Positions 6,915 to 15,393 are shown, numbered from the stretch's first letter. The stretch is DNA of 18,461 nucleotides from Verrucomicrobiota bacterium (GCA_004297495.1 SCTL01000616.1:1-18461), one strand, 5' to 3'. Made by a program: numbers and translations. Notes: generated from the letters alone by a model not told the origin.

Positions 6915-9206
6915 ATGGAGTCGTCACGCTTTGCGCTTTGCGGCAACCTTGTCGGCGTGCAATCCGAGAACAATGATGTTTTTGGAGAGTTGGTTGCGAA
7001 GATCGAATCCGGCAGACATCGCCATATTGTCTTTTTGATTGGGTCGGCCGTGTCTTATTTCCCACCGAGCAATTGTGCAAGCGTGGGCGAGGTGAGGGAC
7101 GAAGGGGTTTTCGATGGGTTGCACGAATTCGCAGTCGAGCGAGCAAACCTAAACGATGAAGTGTTTTCTCGGCTGCAAGACGTGACTTGCTTACTGCGTA
7201 GCGACTCTGAAGCGGAGACCAAACCGCATCTTCGCACTTTGGTGGAAGATTTAGCCTTTGAGCAATTCATGGGCTGCGTGCACGCGGCAGAACCAAATGT
7301 CGCCTTCGATCTGATTCGTCTCGCGTGCGGCACCAATCAGGCCAACGGAAATCACGCGGGACTTGTGCAAGCCTCGGAAGCAATCTTGGAAAAGGGTTAC
7401 GCGGATCGGATCACACTCCTGACGACTAATTACGATCAGTGCATCGAGGACACGCTCAAACCAGAGAAGTGGCCAGAAGCTAACAAGATTCTTCCTTCCT
7501 TTGTGCGCCGCTACGCTAGCGGCAAAGAAATTCAACTGATCAAATTACATGGCTGCCTCAGCCAACGAGACACGCTTGTATTCGCGTTTTCCCAAATGAG
7601 TAAACTTATTTGGAAGCCGGAACGTCTGGAAAAGTTGTGGAAGTTGATTTGCGCTGACCTGCAAGCGCCGCAACTTTTTATTTCCGTGGGATACGGTTTC
7701 AATGACCCAGACCTTCGGCCCATGCTGAAGAAGTGGATGGCTTCCGATGGCAATTGCATCGTTATCAATCGAAGGCCGGGCGAACAAGACCGCATTATTT
7801 CCGGGCCTGAGGTCTTGAAAAGTGAATTCCTGATTGCGGTTGATAGTCGCAGGAACGGAAAAGATGGGAGGATAACGACGCACCATTCCCAACTTTGCGA
7901 ACACAGTGACGGTAGATTGAGTCTGGCCGTTCGACTCGCGCACCATTTCTGTGGCAACGCCTACGCCGCGTGGCCAAAGAGGAAGGCGGATGAAGCAAAA
8001 TCGCAATTTGCAGAGGATGCAAAACGAATTGTTAAGCGGCTGCAACCACACCAAGCCCTGCATTTCGTGGCAAGTTTGGTGAACGCATGTTCAACATTTG
8101 ACGCGAATCTCGTGTCGGCCCTAAGAGCATTTTTGTCGAATCAAAAACACGACGCCGAAGATTTGCCGGTACTTGCGGAATATTACGTCAGGCAGTTCGG
8201 CCATCGCCATGACATGCAGTCTGCGAGCAACGCGTGCGAGTGGTTAAAAGAAGAATTCAGCGATCCCTCAATCCGCGCAATCGCTTTTGCGTATCGCTCT
8301 TTCGCGGTGTCGCTTGCTCGTCCTTCCTCGAATTCCACACGATGGTGGGCACAAGCCAAGGCTCGCTTCACGCGAATAGCGAACGTTGCAGTTGCAAGCT
8401 GCACACTCTTTCGCGGTGCGAAATATGCGGCACGCGCAAAAACAGGGCAGCAGGTTTTCTTTAATCATTACCGCGATCACTTTTGGGTAAAACTTTCCAC
8501 CAGCCTACTTGAATTTGCAGACAAGTGCCCACTGTGGATCAGAAAATGGGCGCAATTTAGTGCGAACCGGGTGCTCGCGCACAATCAAGGAACGATGCGC
8601 TTTGCACGCGACCAAGCACAACTCGAGCTCGCCACCTCGGCTCAGTCGCTGGAGGCTGAACTGCTGATCGCGCTCAAAAGCGAAACCGCGTTAGTTACTA
8701 CTGAAGCGGTTCGGTCCGTTCGTATGTGCTATGGAACATTGAATGAGACGATTCTGGCGGAACGAGCGAAAGGATGGGCTGAACTCACCTCAATTAAATC
8801 AAAATCCAACGAATCCAATCGGCTCGGAAGTGCCATCGGCGCATTTGCGAGAGGTGCCAAGCTTGCTTTAGTTTCCAGCGATGAATCGTTGAAGTGGAAG
8901 CTGACTGCGAATCTCGTTCGGGTTCTGTATGCACACGACACGAAACAGTTCGAAACAGATTGGAAAGCCGAAGAGCCTTCTCCACTTTTGGACGACCGGC
9001 CTCTGTGCTCGGTTGCTGACCTTTATTCCGAATCGGAACGTTCAGCGGAATTCATGAACACTCGGAGGAGGATTGTAAGTTATCTGAAACACTTGTATAG
9101 AGCGTCACCCGAGGCGATCTGTCGGAGCATAATTTCGCGATCTGATGTTAAACAGTATCCTCTTTATTCTCCGCCAACTCCTATTCGTCCGGAAGACTTT
9201 CATTAG
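6915..9206 (+). CDS. SIR2-like NAD-binding domain protein, candidate anti-phage effector
   Basis: The product is 763 aa. Residues ~35-310 form a SIR2-like domain: IVFLIGSAVS (Gly-rich NAD loop, 38-47), LLTTNYD (168-174), KLHG (210-213), SVGYGFNDPDL (257-267) and CIVINRRP (281-288). The N172/H212 pair sits where SIR2-type NADases keep their catalytic Asn and His; the 40-residue spacing resembles that of ThsA. Such domains deplete NAD+ on phage infection in Thoeris, DSR and similar systems. The Gly loop reads GSAVS rather than the usual GAGVS. Residues ~320-763 look mostly helical, with no motif I know and no P-loop, so it is not an obvious STAND or HerA fusion. Start: ATG at 6915 with only a weak GAG upstream. 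The frame stays open to 6636, but only by running antisense to the replication-relaxation gene. Confidence 0.78.
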   Translation: MESSRFALCGNLVGVQSENNDVFGELVAKIESGRHRHIVFLIGSAVSYFPPSNCASVGEVRDEGVFDGLHEFAVERANLNDEVFSRLQDVTCLLRSDSEAETKPHLRTLVEDLAFEQFMGCVHAAEPNVAFDLIRLACGTNQANGNHAGLVQASEAILEKGYADRITLLTTNYDQCIEDTLKPEKWPEANKILPSFVRRYASGKEIQLIKLHGCLSQRDTLVFAFSQMSKLIWKPERLEKLWKLICADLQAPQLFISVGYGFNDPDLRPMLKKWMASDGNCIVINRRPGEQDRIISGPEVLKSEFLIAVDSRRNGKDGRITTHHSQLCEHSDGRLSLAVRLAHHFCGNAYAAWPKRKADEAKSQFAEDAKRIVKRLQPHQALHFVASLVNACSTFDANLVSALRAFLSNQKHDAEDLPVLAEYYVRQFGHRHDMQSASNACEWLKEEFSDPSIRAIAFAYRSFAVSLARPSSNSTRWWAQAKARFTRIANVAVASCTLFRGAKYAARAKTGQQVFFNHYRDHFWVKLSTSLLEFADKCPLWIRKWAQFSANRVLAHNQGTMRFARDQAQLELATSAQSLEAELLIALKSETALVTTEAVRSVRMCYGTLNETILAERAKGWAELTSIKSKSNESNRLGSAIGAFARGAKLALVSSDESLKWKLTANLVRVLYAHDTKQFETDWKAEEPSPLLDDRPLCSVADLYSESERSAEFMNTRRRIVSYLKHLYRASPEAICRSIISRSDVKQYPLYSPPTPIRPEDFH

Positions 9207-9305
9207 GGAGAAGAACAACGTCTACCAAAACGAAGCCAAAGTTTGAGTTCAATGGTTTCTTTTTGGGATAGGCACGAGTGAAGGCCAACACTTTTGATCG
9301 TCCGA

Positions 9306-9340
9306 CAAAAATACCCTCTCCGCTTTTGCAGAGAGGGTAT
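9306..9340 (-). terminator. Rho-independent terminator after the 95-aa gene
   Basis: A perfect 10-bp stem (ATACCCTCTC 9311-9320 with GAGAGGGTAT 9331-9340, 10-nt loop that can extend by GC pairs) is followed on the minus strand by four T. It lies between the convergent SIR2 gene and the 95-aa gene. The T run fits termination of the minus-strand gene. Confidence 0.78.
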
Positions 9341-9367
9341 GACTGAGCGAGCGCCGGCGGGACGGAA

Positions 9368-9655
9368 TCAATACGGAACATCGTCTGGATTCTTCGGAGA
9401 CGCTGCCGGCTGTTTTGCCTTTCGGGGCTGAGTGGCAATCCACTCGAACGCGCGCGCGGAGATCAGGCTCACAACCAACAAGTCTCTTTGACCGAAGGTG
9501 CTCGAATTCTTCCACGTGTCGCCATCCCGATACGCTCGCTGAAACGTGACATTGAACATCGGTCCTTTGTCCGTTTCCGCTCGCCAGATGCTTGCACTCA
9601 CGGCGCCGTGACGAATTTTCTGAACGGGTGGATTATTCTTCGACTGCTTTGCCAT
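9368..9655 (-). CDS. Small conserved hypothetical protein
   Basis: The product is 95 aa. The core (KIRHGAVSASIWRAETDKGP, then NVTFQRAYRDGDTWK, then the FGQRDLL helix) is a strand-strand-strand-helix pattern I associate with short proteins found beside ArdC and primase genes on mobile elements. The fold might be PC4/whirly-like ssDNA binding, but that is speculation. AAGGA precedes the ATG, and a strong terminator follows the stop. The C-terminal ~25 residues (KAKQPAASPKNPDDVPY) are low in complexity and probably disordered. Confidence 0.75.
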   Translation of the reverse strand: MAKQSKNNPPVQKIRHGAVSASIWRAETDKGPMFNVTFQRAYRDGDTWKNSSTFGQRDLLVVSLISARAFEWIATQPRKAKQPAASPKNPDDVPY

Positions 9656-9851
9656 ACGGTATCCTTTGGTTAAGGGGTTAACGAAATTGCGACACCACTC
9701 GGGCCAGTTGTTAAGGAGCGAGAGACCGGGTGCGCAACTCCGTGTTCGATCTTACGCGTTGAACGGAAACGAAGAAGGCGGCAAGGTTTGCAGCTTTCGG
9801 CAAGGTGACGGGTGGCAAGGGCGAGAAAGAGCGAACCTCGTGGGCCCCTTT

Positions 9852-10302
9852 TTACAGCCCAACGAGCCGTCCGCGCAGAAAGAGGGACGCAGGCGTGCTC
9901 GGACAAGTCGCCGTCGCCTGTCCGTTGGTGTCGAGACTGACTGTGGAATACGCCGCCCATGTTAGCAGGTTCGATGACGTTTCAATCGAAACCTGCCTGC
10001 CCTGCCAACCTGAAATCGTGAGACGCGGAACACCATTGGTCTTGCTCATGTTCAAACGCACGAACGTCGAGTCGGTCTGTTTGCCGTCCATGACATTGAA
10101 GCGATCACTCCAACCGTTGTTTGTCGTGCCGTAATAAAGAACGAGTTCGCCGGCCATGCCATACGGAGTCAGGACATCTGCATCAGTCGCTACCACCGAG
10201 AGCACGAGCACGCCGTCTTCGTAAGGGAAGCTCTCCGTTCCGCTCGGGGTTGTGTCGGAGAAAAAGACCGCTCCGTTGTTTGTGTAGCGCCAAACATCTC
10301 GC
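9852..10302 (-). pseudogene. 3' remnant of a secreted-protein gene (5' end lost at a breakpoint)
   Basis: In the minus frame the sequence from about 10302 reads RDVWRYTNNGAVFFSD, then EDGVLVLSVVATDADVL, and ends with ISGWQGRQVSIETSSNLLTW, ATATCPSTPASLF and LRGRLVGL before a TAA at 9852-9854. The 'veaSsnLltW...fLRgrl' tail is the common C-terminal style of large exported Verrucomicrobia proteins. The frame stays open to an ATG at 10412, but from about 10303 upwards it is simply antisense to a JetC-like coding sequence, so the true N-terminal part is missing. No signal peptide is present. The passenger domain cannot be named from what is left. Confidence 0.65.
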
Positions 10303-12045
10303 GTGGCCGGTCGCCTGAACTTCCGCGATGAGCACCCGCTGTCGGGCTGGGTAAAGAGTGAAGTGTCACGGCGATTCAACCACGTTTGCTGCGGTGACGT
10401 GAATCGGCTCAAGGAAGTGGATTATGGCATCACACGCGAAGGCTTGATTCGCGACGGGCCAACCCGCCACACGAAGGATGACCGGCGTGCAGTCAACGAT
10501 GCCACAAATTTTGTTCTAGGCTGGTCGGTGGCGGACAAGATTCGCGCACTGACGGCCGCGTTTGAACAGGCGGACAAGCGCGAAAAGCAAGCAACTCAGA
10601 AAGCGGCGGAGGCAGGAGAGCAAGTCAAGAAGCTCGACGGACAACTCAAGGCCATTGATGGCGTGCTCGCCGTAACTGTGTTTGGTGACATTGACACCGA
10701 GTCCGAGAAACGAGAATTCGTACGGCTGAGGCAGGAGAAGGACGAGTTGGAAGCGAGTTCCAATGCACTGAAGGCGTTGCGGAGGCAGCTTGAAGCCATC
10801 AAGCGAAAGTTGGAATTGAGTGGAATGGAATTAGAGCAAACGAACCAGCAAATCTGGACGGCGGAAGCTGAGGAGAAGACGAACAAGGACGAGGTTGTGA
10901 GGATGGATGCGTTGTTAAAGCCATGCGCCGATTTCGATCCAGAGCCGATGACCGGTGAGTTCACGGAGCTTCAAGAGAAGGCGAAATTGACTTTGAAAAA
11001 CATTGTTGCGGTTGAGGGACAAGTTTCCAAAAGCATTGATGGCCAGATGAGCCACCAGACCCGACTGATCAACGAGGCCGAAAAGGCCATGCTGCCGCTC
11101 ATGGCGAATTTCCTCCGCGATTACCCCGAACACTCCGCAAATCTACACGCAGAGGCGGAATACTCTGCTGATTTCACGGCGCTGCGAGTTCAGATAGACA
11201 AGGAAGAACTTCCCCAGCACAAGCAGCGGTTCGAGGAATTCCTCGGCACGAACCTCATCGGCGACATGGCAATGTTCCAAAGCAACCTGCTTGAGCACGA
11301 GAAAATTATTCGTCGTCGCGTGGAAGCGGTCAACGTGGCGCTGGTGACCATTCCGTTTTCCGACACTACACATGTCCAAGTTACCGCTCCACCGACGCGC
11401 GCTGACGACATCAAGCAGTTCCGGGCAAGGCTCAAGGACTGTTTGCGCGGTGGATTACAGCCGTCCGCCGATGACCGGCTGCATATCTTCAAAAGCATTC
11501 GAGAACTCATCAGCGATTTCGAGAAAGACGACGCTTGGACGCGATACGTCACTGACGCGCGCAATTGGTTCGAGTTCGGTGTGCGCGAACTTAGAGATGC
11601 GGATAAGCGTGAGGTGAATTACTACTCGGCATCTTCCGGCAAGTCGGGCGGGCAGAAGGCCAAACTTGCGTTTACCATCCTCGCGTCCGCCATCTCGGCT
11701 CAATACGGCTTGCTCGGCACGGACAGTGAAGCTGATACATTTAGACTTGTGGTCATTGATGAAGTGTTTGCTCGAACCGATGAGGCGAATTCCCAACGTG
11801 CACTCAAGCTATTTCAGCAACTCGGCCTGCAACTCGTCGTCGTGAATCCGTTCGACGCCAAAGGCCGGATCGTCGAGGACTTTGTGGATAGCTTTCATGT
11901 GGCTCTGAATCCAGATGGCAACAACTCAAAACTCCGCCGCGCGTCACGCGCCGAGTATGACGCAGCGGTGGATGGTGCGGCCACGAACACTCGCAGCGTT
12001 GTGCCAACGGCCGCACCAATCCCTTTGACTGATGCTCGCTCCTGA
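10303..12045 (+). CDS. jetC: JetC, Wadjet SMC-like ATPase, N-terminally truncated
   Basis: A 580-aa reading from a GTG at 10303 (the frame closes at TAG 10285-10287). It matches the C-terminal half of JetC, the MukB/SMC-like ATPase of type I Wadjet: an early block with RHTKDDRRAVNDATNFVLGW near residue 50, a long coiled coil (~80-240), the ABC signature SGKSGGQKAKLAF (~445-457) and Walker B LVVIDEVFARTDE (~481-493). Full JetC is ~1,100 aa. The Walker A ATPase head and first coiled-coil arm are absent, as are jetA and jetB, so ATP hydrolysis and loop extrusion on plasmid DNA should be lost. The rest of the frame is clean, implying a recent break. The GTG may not be used; no ribosome-binding site is evident. 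It overlaps jetD by 14 bp. Confidence 0.85.
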   Translation: MAGRLNFRDEHPLSGWVKSEVSRRFNHVCCGDVNRLKEVDYGITREGLIRDGPTRHTKDDRRAVNDATNFVLGWSVADKIRALTAAFEQADKREKQATQKAAEAGEQVKKLDGQLKAIDGVLAVTVFGDIDTESEKREFVRLRQEKDELEASSNALKALRRQLEAIKRKLELSGMELEQTNQQIWTAEAEEKTNKDEVVRMDALLKPCADFDPEPMTGEFTELQEKAKLTLKNIVAVEGQVSKSIDGQMSHQTRLINEAEKAMLPLMANFLRDYPEHSANLHAEAEYSADFTALRVQIDKEELPQHKQRFEEFLGTNLIGDMAMFQSNLLEHEKIIRRRVEAVNVALVTIPFSDTTHVQVTAPPTRADDIKQFRARLKDCLRGGLQPSADDRLHIFKSIRELISDFEKDDAWTRYVTDARNWFEFGVRELRDADKREVNYYSASSGKSGGQKAKLAFTILASAISAQYGLLGTDSEADTFRLVVIDEVFARTDEANSQRALKLFQQLGLQLVVVNPFDAKGRIVEDFVDSFHVALNPDGNNSKLRRASRAEYDAAVDGAATNTRSVVPTAAPIPLTDARS

Positions 12046-13183
12046 TGATATTCGCCGCCGGGCGCAGACACGCTACGCGGATTTTCTGCGAAGTGTCGTG
12101 AACGGAACGGCGTTCTTCCCGCTGCCCGTGCGTTTTGGGAAACCTTCTCCGACGGAGGATTTCGCAAAACTGCGCCGTGAGATCAACGCGCTCACGGAGG
12201 CCAATCTTGGCTGCCACATCGACTGGACTGAAGTGAACTCCCGTCGCTGGGGAAAACAACGCCTGCCGGAGCGTGTTGAATTTGCAAACGAAACTTCCTA
12301 CCTGCGAACACTTGGCAAAACAAAAGAAGTCACCCGTTTTCGTGAAAGCCTTGCGTTGACCCGCGAACGGTGTCCTTCGCTGATTTCCTTTTTTCAGGAG
12401 CGCCCGCTTGATGTTGTGGAATTGGCTGACGCGTGGCTTGGTCTATTGGAAGTTTGCTACTACCTCCAACGTCACCCCCGCCCGAACCTCTACGCACGTG
12501 AACTTCCGCTGTCTGTGGACACCAAATTTGTTGAACGCCATCAATCGGTGCTGACCCGCTTATTGACAATCGCCTTGCCGCCGGATGCTACAGTCGAGTC
12601 GGAGCGTTTCGAGGAGCGCTTCGGCCTGCGGTTCGATGAGCCGCAAATCCGCCTGCGCCTTCTTGATGAATCGTTGCGCGTGCCACTCGGAATTCCTTTC
12701 GACGATGTTTCATTGCCATTGAATCAATTCCGAAATCTTGGTTGGAAAAAACTGCGCGTGCTGGTGTCAGAAAACAAAATGACGTTTCTGACATTGCCAA
12801 GCACGCCCCGCACCGTTGGCATCTGGGGCGCTGGCAACGCGGCGGCGCTGCTTCACAATGTTCCTTGGCTTGCCAATTGTGATTTGTTTTATTGGGGTGA
12901 TGTGGATGTGCAAGGATTTGAAATTCTCACCCGACTTCGCGAAGTGTTTCCCAAAACGCAAAGCATTATGATGGACGCCGCAATCATGAATTGCTTTCGT
13001 GAGTTGTGCAGGCCTGGCATTCCTTCAAAAGTGAAGATCAAACTGAGGCTGACAAATTCCGAAGAAAAAGCCCGGGAACTGGCCTGTGCGTCAAACTTGC
13101 GTCTTGAGCAAGAGAAGATTCCGAATCAATTCGCGACCGCCGCGATCAACGGGGCTCTTTCTACTCGATGCGGCCTTGAGTGA
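12032..13183 (+). CDS. jetD: JetD, Wadjet Toprim-fold nuclease subunit
   Basis: The product is 383 aa, about full length for type I JetD. The N-terminal part (LAPDDIRRRAQTRYADFLRS, then SRRWGKQRLPERVEF) fits DUF3322. The C-terminal part fits DUF2220, a Spo11/Topo VI-like Toprim region: GIWGAGNAAALL (~265), FYWGDVDVQGFEIL (~286-299) with the acidic GDVD pair, SIMMDAA, and the terminal LRLEQEKIP helix common to JetD. In Wadjet, JetD cleaves plasmid DNA after JetABC extrude it. Here the gene appears intact, but its partners are missing or broken. The ATG at 12032 lies inside the end of jetC (14-bp overlap), the usual coupled arrangement. Confidence 0.9.
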   Translation: MLAPDDIRRRAQTRYADFLRSVVNGTAFFPLPVRFGKPSPTEDFAKLRREINALTEANLGCHIDWTEVNSRRWGKQRLPERVEFANETSYLRTLGKTKEVTRFRESLALTRERCPSLISFFQERPLDVVELADAWLGLLEVCYYLQRHPRPNLYARELPLSVDTKFVERHQSVLTRLLTIALPPDATVESERFEERFGLRFDEPQIRLRLLDESLRVPLGIPFDDVSLPLNQFRNLGWKKLRVLVSENKMTFLTLPSTPRTVGIWGAGNAAALLHNVPWLANCDLFYWGDVDVQGFEILTRLREVFPKTQSIMMDAAIMNCFRELCRPGIPSKVKIKLRLTNSEEKARELACASNLRLEQEKIPNQFATAAINGALSTRCGLE

Positions 13184-13634
13184 TAGCCTCGCGATAACTT
13201 ATCATGTCCGGCAAACTTCAGCGTCTTTGTCTGAATGCTTTCGAAGTCTATCCTGAGCGCTTATGAAGAAAATGCACATCTCAGCGCGGAAGCGCTTCTT
13301 GCGAAGATGGGTCAGGCAATTGTTTTCCAGTTTTATCAAACGCTAAAACTTCAATTGTCAGGAAGAGATTGGAAAGATTATCGAGATGCTTCGGGAGATC
13401 GAAGAATCAATCGACACGATCGCGCGGGAAATTGCTCGGCAAGCCGGGCGGGGCGAGTGATGGTCGGACGGATACTACGCACTACTTCTCGACAGTAAAC
13501 CCAAACTCCTGTTTGAAGTGAGCGTATATGAGTGCGGCGGGCACCCCGGTTTTCCCCCCGGTCATTACCCATATAGTTGAAGAACTTAGTCAACGGACAT
13601 TGTGATCTAACGATGCCTGAATTCCAGAAACAAT
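13184..13634. other. Gene-poor stretch with possible decayed small coding sequence
   Basis: About 450 bp separate jetD from the repeat-bounded cassette. A 20-aa frame (13204-13266) overlaps by ATGA with a 27-aa frame (13263-13346), and a longer frame runs 13235-13498. From 13347 to 13460 another frame reads an amphipathic helix with protein-like character (KIIEMLREIEESIDTIAREI, ending QAGRGE stop). This may be the tail of a frameshifted gene. A GATAACTTATC palindrome lies at 13193-13203. None of these has a good ribosome-binding site, and I call no gene here. Confidence 0.4.
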
Positions 13635-13653
13635 GGATAACTAAAAATTATCC
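13635..13653 (+). repeat. Left copy of 17-bp inverted repeat, dif-like core
   Basis: GGATAA-CTAAAAA-TTATCC: two inverted 6-bp arms around a 7-nt AT-rich spacer. The first 17 bp recur perfectly, inverted, at 15392-15408. The layout (ATAA, short spacer, TTAT) is that of Xer/dif-type core sites, and a tyrosine recombinase is encoded nearby. It also lies just upstream of the CDP-alcohol phosphatidyltransferase gene, so a promoter role is an alternative. Confidence 0.7.
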
Positions 13654-13667
13654 ACGCTTCATGGCAC

Positions 13668-14270
13668 ATGCCGGACCACTCATTGCAATCAGGTCAGAGA
13701 AAGACAGAGTTGAGGGGTCTGTCAAAAATTTGGTTCGTCCAATGTGTTAGCCTTGCGCGACTTCTGTCTGCGTTGTTATTCGCGTCGCTGGCATTCCAAG
13801 ATATTCCGGTTCAGTTCCCGGCCCTAATTTACGGTTTCGCGATATGCAGCGATTCGATTGACGGCTTTATGGCGCGACGGATGAAAAGAGCGTCTTACGC
13901 TGGCAAGATAATCGACTTGATAAGCGATAAATCGCTCACAGTTGTTTCATTGCTCTACGCTGCTGAACGAGATGTTGATCTTCCGCCATTAGCCCTTATT
14001 GCGACACGTGAGATCGTCGTGATCGGACTTCGCGCGATAATCGTTGATGGCTCCCAACTGCTGCCGACGAGTCGACTCTTTGGTGGAGTGATGGCGTTCG
14101 TACTGTGGGGCAATACGCTGTTCTTTTTATTCGTACCCAAGGACAGCGGATTGGTCGAAACCGTGAATGCTGTCTATTGGGGCTGCGCGCTCGTATTCGT
14201 CGTAAATCTAATCGTGCGCCTTTATGTGAGCCGGCAGCGGATTATGGCTTCGTTAACCAAGGTTGAATGA
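13668..14270 (+). CDS. CDP-alcohol phosphatidyltransferase family membrane protein
   Basis: The product is 200 aa with 4-6 predicted membrane segments. It has an exact CDP-alcohol phosphotransferase signature, D-x2-DG-x2-AR-x8-G-x3-D-x3-D, at D62, D65-G66, A69-R70, G79, D83 and D87 (SDSIDGFMARRMKRASYAGK, then IIDLISD). These enzymes transfer a phosphoalcohol from a CDP-activated lipid or alcohol, as in PgsA and PssA. The length is close to PgsA (~180-200 aa), but the acceptor cannot be read from sequence. The ATG at 13668 is uncertain: another ATG lies at 13661 in a different frame, and no Shine-Dalgarno is evident. The gene converges on and overlaps its neighbour by 29 bp, and both lie inside the inverted repeats. 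Confidence 0.85.
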   Translation: MPDHSLQSGQRKTELRGLSKIWFVQCVSLARLLSALLFASLAFQDIPVQFPALIYGFAICSDSIDGFMARRMKRASYAGKIIDLISDKSLTVVSLLYAAERDVDLPPLALIATREIVVIGLRAIIVDGSQLLPTSRLFGGVMAFVLWGNTLFFLFVPKDSGLVETVNAVYWGCALVFVVNLIVRLYVSRQRIMASLTKVE

Positions 14271-15393
14271 CTGGTGCCAAGTCTTCGTAGAGTTTTCCAA
14301 GCAAGGAACTCACGGCTGGCGTCATTGCCAGTGTTATCAATCCGATAAGCCGCCGCAGGTGCGGGTAATTCGAGACGTTCTTGATCGCTGCGCAAAGTTT
14401 TTCGAAACACTCGATACTTTCGTTTCCCGATTTCAATGCTTCGAAGTCGACCTTCCGGTTTTCAAACACATGGACAAAGCTGGCCTGTTGCTGCCACCTC
14501 AGCTTCTCAATCATCGTGCGTTTTGCTGCCACGATGTCATTTCGAAGGGCGAGAATCGGCACGAAATACGCGATTGCGATACCAAACAAGAGGACGCTGA
14601 GACCCATAACGGGCGTTACGTCTGCGGCACGGTGAACATAAAATGCCGCCACGCTTGGCAACGTGCCGAACATAACGGCCACTATGAGTGGTCGCGTGAC
14701 CAACTCCGGCAGAAACCCAAGGCCGCCGACACCGTCAGGGTGAAACGGTTGAAGTTTCAACTTCCCAGAGAGGCGAGCCGACCGGACAAGGCCAAGCGCC
14801 ACAGCAAGCATGGCGATGTGCAGCAACGCGACGTACGGAAGAAGCCACACAAACAGATAAAACTTATAAACACGCGTGATCCAAAAGCCAAAATGGTAAG
14901 TTTTTGAGTCCCAAAAATCGTACGGAATCACAATCCCAGGAAGCTGATTTTGGTACGTGTTCCAAACGAAGGCGGCCAGTCCAAAACCGTAGAGTATCGC
15001 AGCCACAAGTTTGCTCTTTCGGTCTTGGAGATTCAAAAAGCGCACGAGGGGAGCTACCTCGGCTTTGACTGGCTTGGCATTCAGCACACCAAGGGCTCGC
15101 AAATTTGTCCGGGCTTTCAAGAGCTCCTTGAGTGAATGGCGAACCGCGATTGGAAGCGCGATTTGGATTCCAAAGAAAGCCCAGATGGCCGGGTGTTCGA
15201 GCAGCCCAATGTTCCGGCCCGACAAAAACAGGCTTCCGTCAATGGCGCTACAGATCAGCACGGCTATTACAGGGATAGCAGTGACGATGCAACATTGGGT
15301 GACGAATCCAACCCGCAGCCAGCGACGAACGTAAAAGTGGAGCGAAAATCCACCGCCTTTCAATGCGTTGGAAAGCCGCTGTGACCTACGCAT
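14242..15393 (-). CDS. Polytopic membrane protein of unknown function
   Basis: The product is 383 aa with about six hydrophobic segments, including VTAIPVIAVLICSAI (~37-51), IWAFFGIQIALPIAV (~70-84), KLVAAILYGFGLAAFVW, KFYLFVWLLPYVALLHIAML, LIVAVMFGTLPSVAAFYV and GLSVLLFGIAIAYFVPILAL. A loop with LQPFHPDGVGGLGFL precedes the fifth. I recall this (H)PDxxGGLGF loop from families of uncharacterised integral membrane proteins. The C-terminal ~110 residues are cytosolic-looking. The ATG at 15393 sits at the edge of the right inverted repeat and has no Shine-Dalgarno, so a leaderless or later start is possible. It is convergent with the phosphatidyltransferase gene; overlapping ends and shared flanks suggest the pair moves as a unit. 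Confidence 0.75.
   Translation of the reverse strand: MRRSQRLSNALKGGGFSLHFYVRRWLRVGFVTQCCIVTAIPVIAVLICSAIDGSLFLSGRNIGLLEHPAIWAFFGIQIALPIAVRHSLKELLKARTNLRALGVLNAKPVKAEVAPLVRFLNLQDRKSKLVAAILYGFGLAAFVWNTYQNQLPGIVIPYDFWDSKTYHFGFWITRVYKFYLFVWLLPYVALLHIAMLAVALGLVRSARLSGKLKLQPFHPDGVGGLGFLPELVTRPLIVAVMFGTLPSVAAFYVHRAADVTPVMGLSVLLFGIAIAYFVPILALRNDIVAAKRTMIEKLRWQQQASFVHVFENRKVDFEALKSGNESIECFEKLCAAIKNVSNYPHLRRLIGLITLAMTPAVSSLLGKLYEDLAPVIQPWLTKP

Noticed and set aside
7545..8063. 172-aa minus-strand open frame
   Set aside because: It is antisense to the SIR2-like gene core, whose motifs are clear.
13193..13203. GATAACTTATC palindrome as a third recombinase site
   Set aside because: It shares half-site letters with the 17-bp repeat but has a 1-nt spacer and no matching spacer sequence, so similarity is probably chance.
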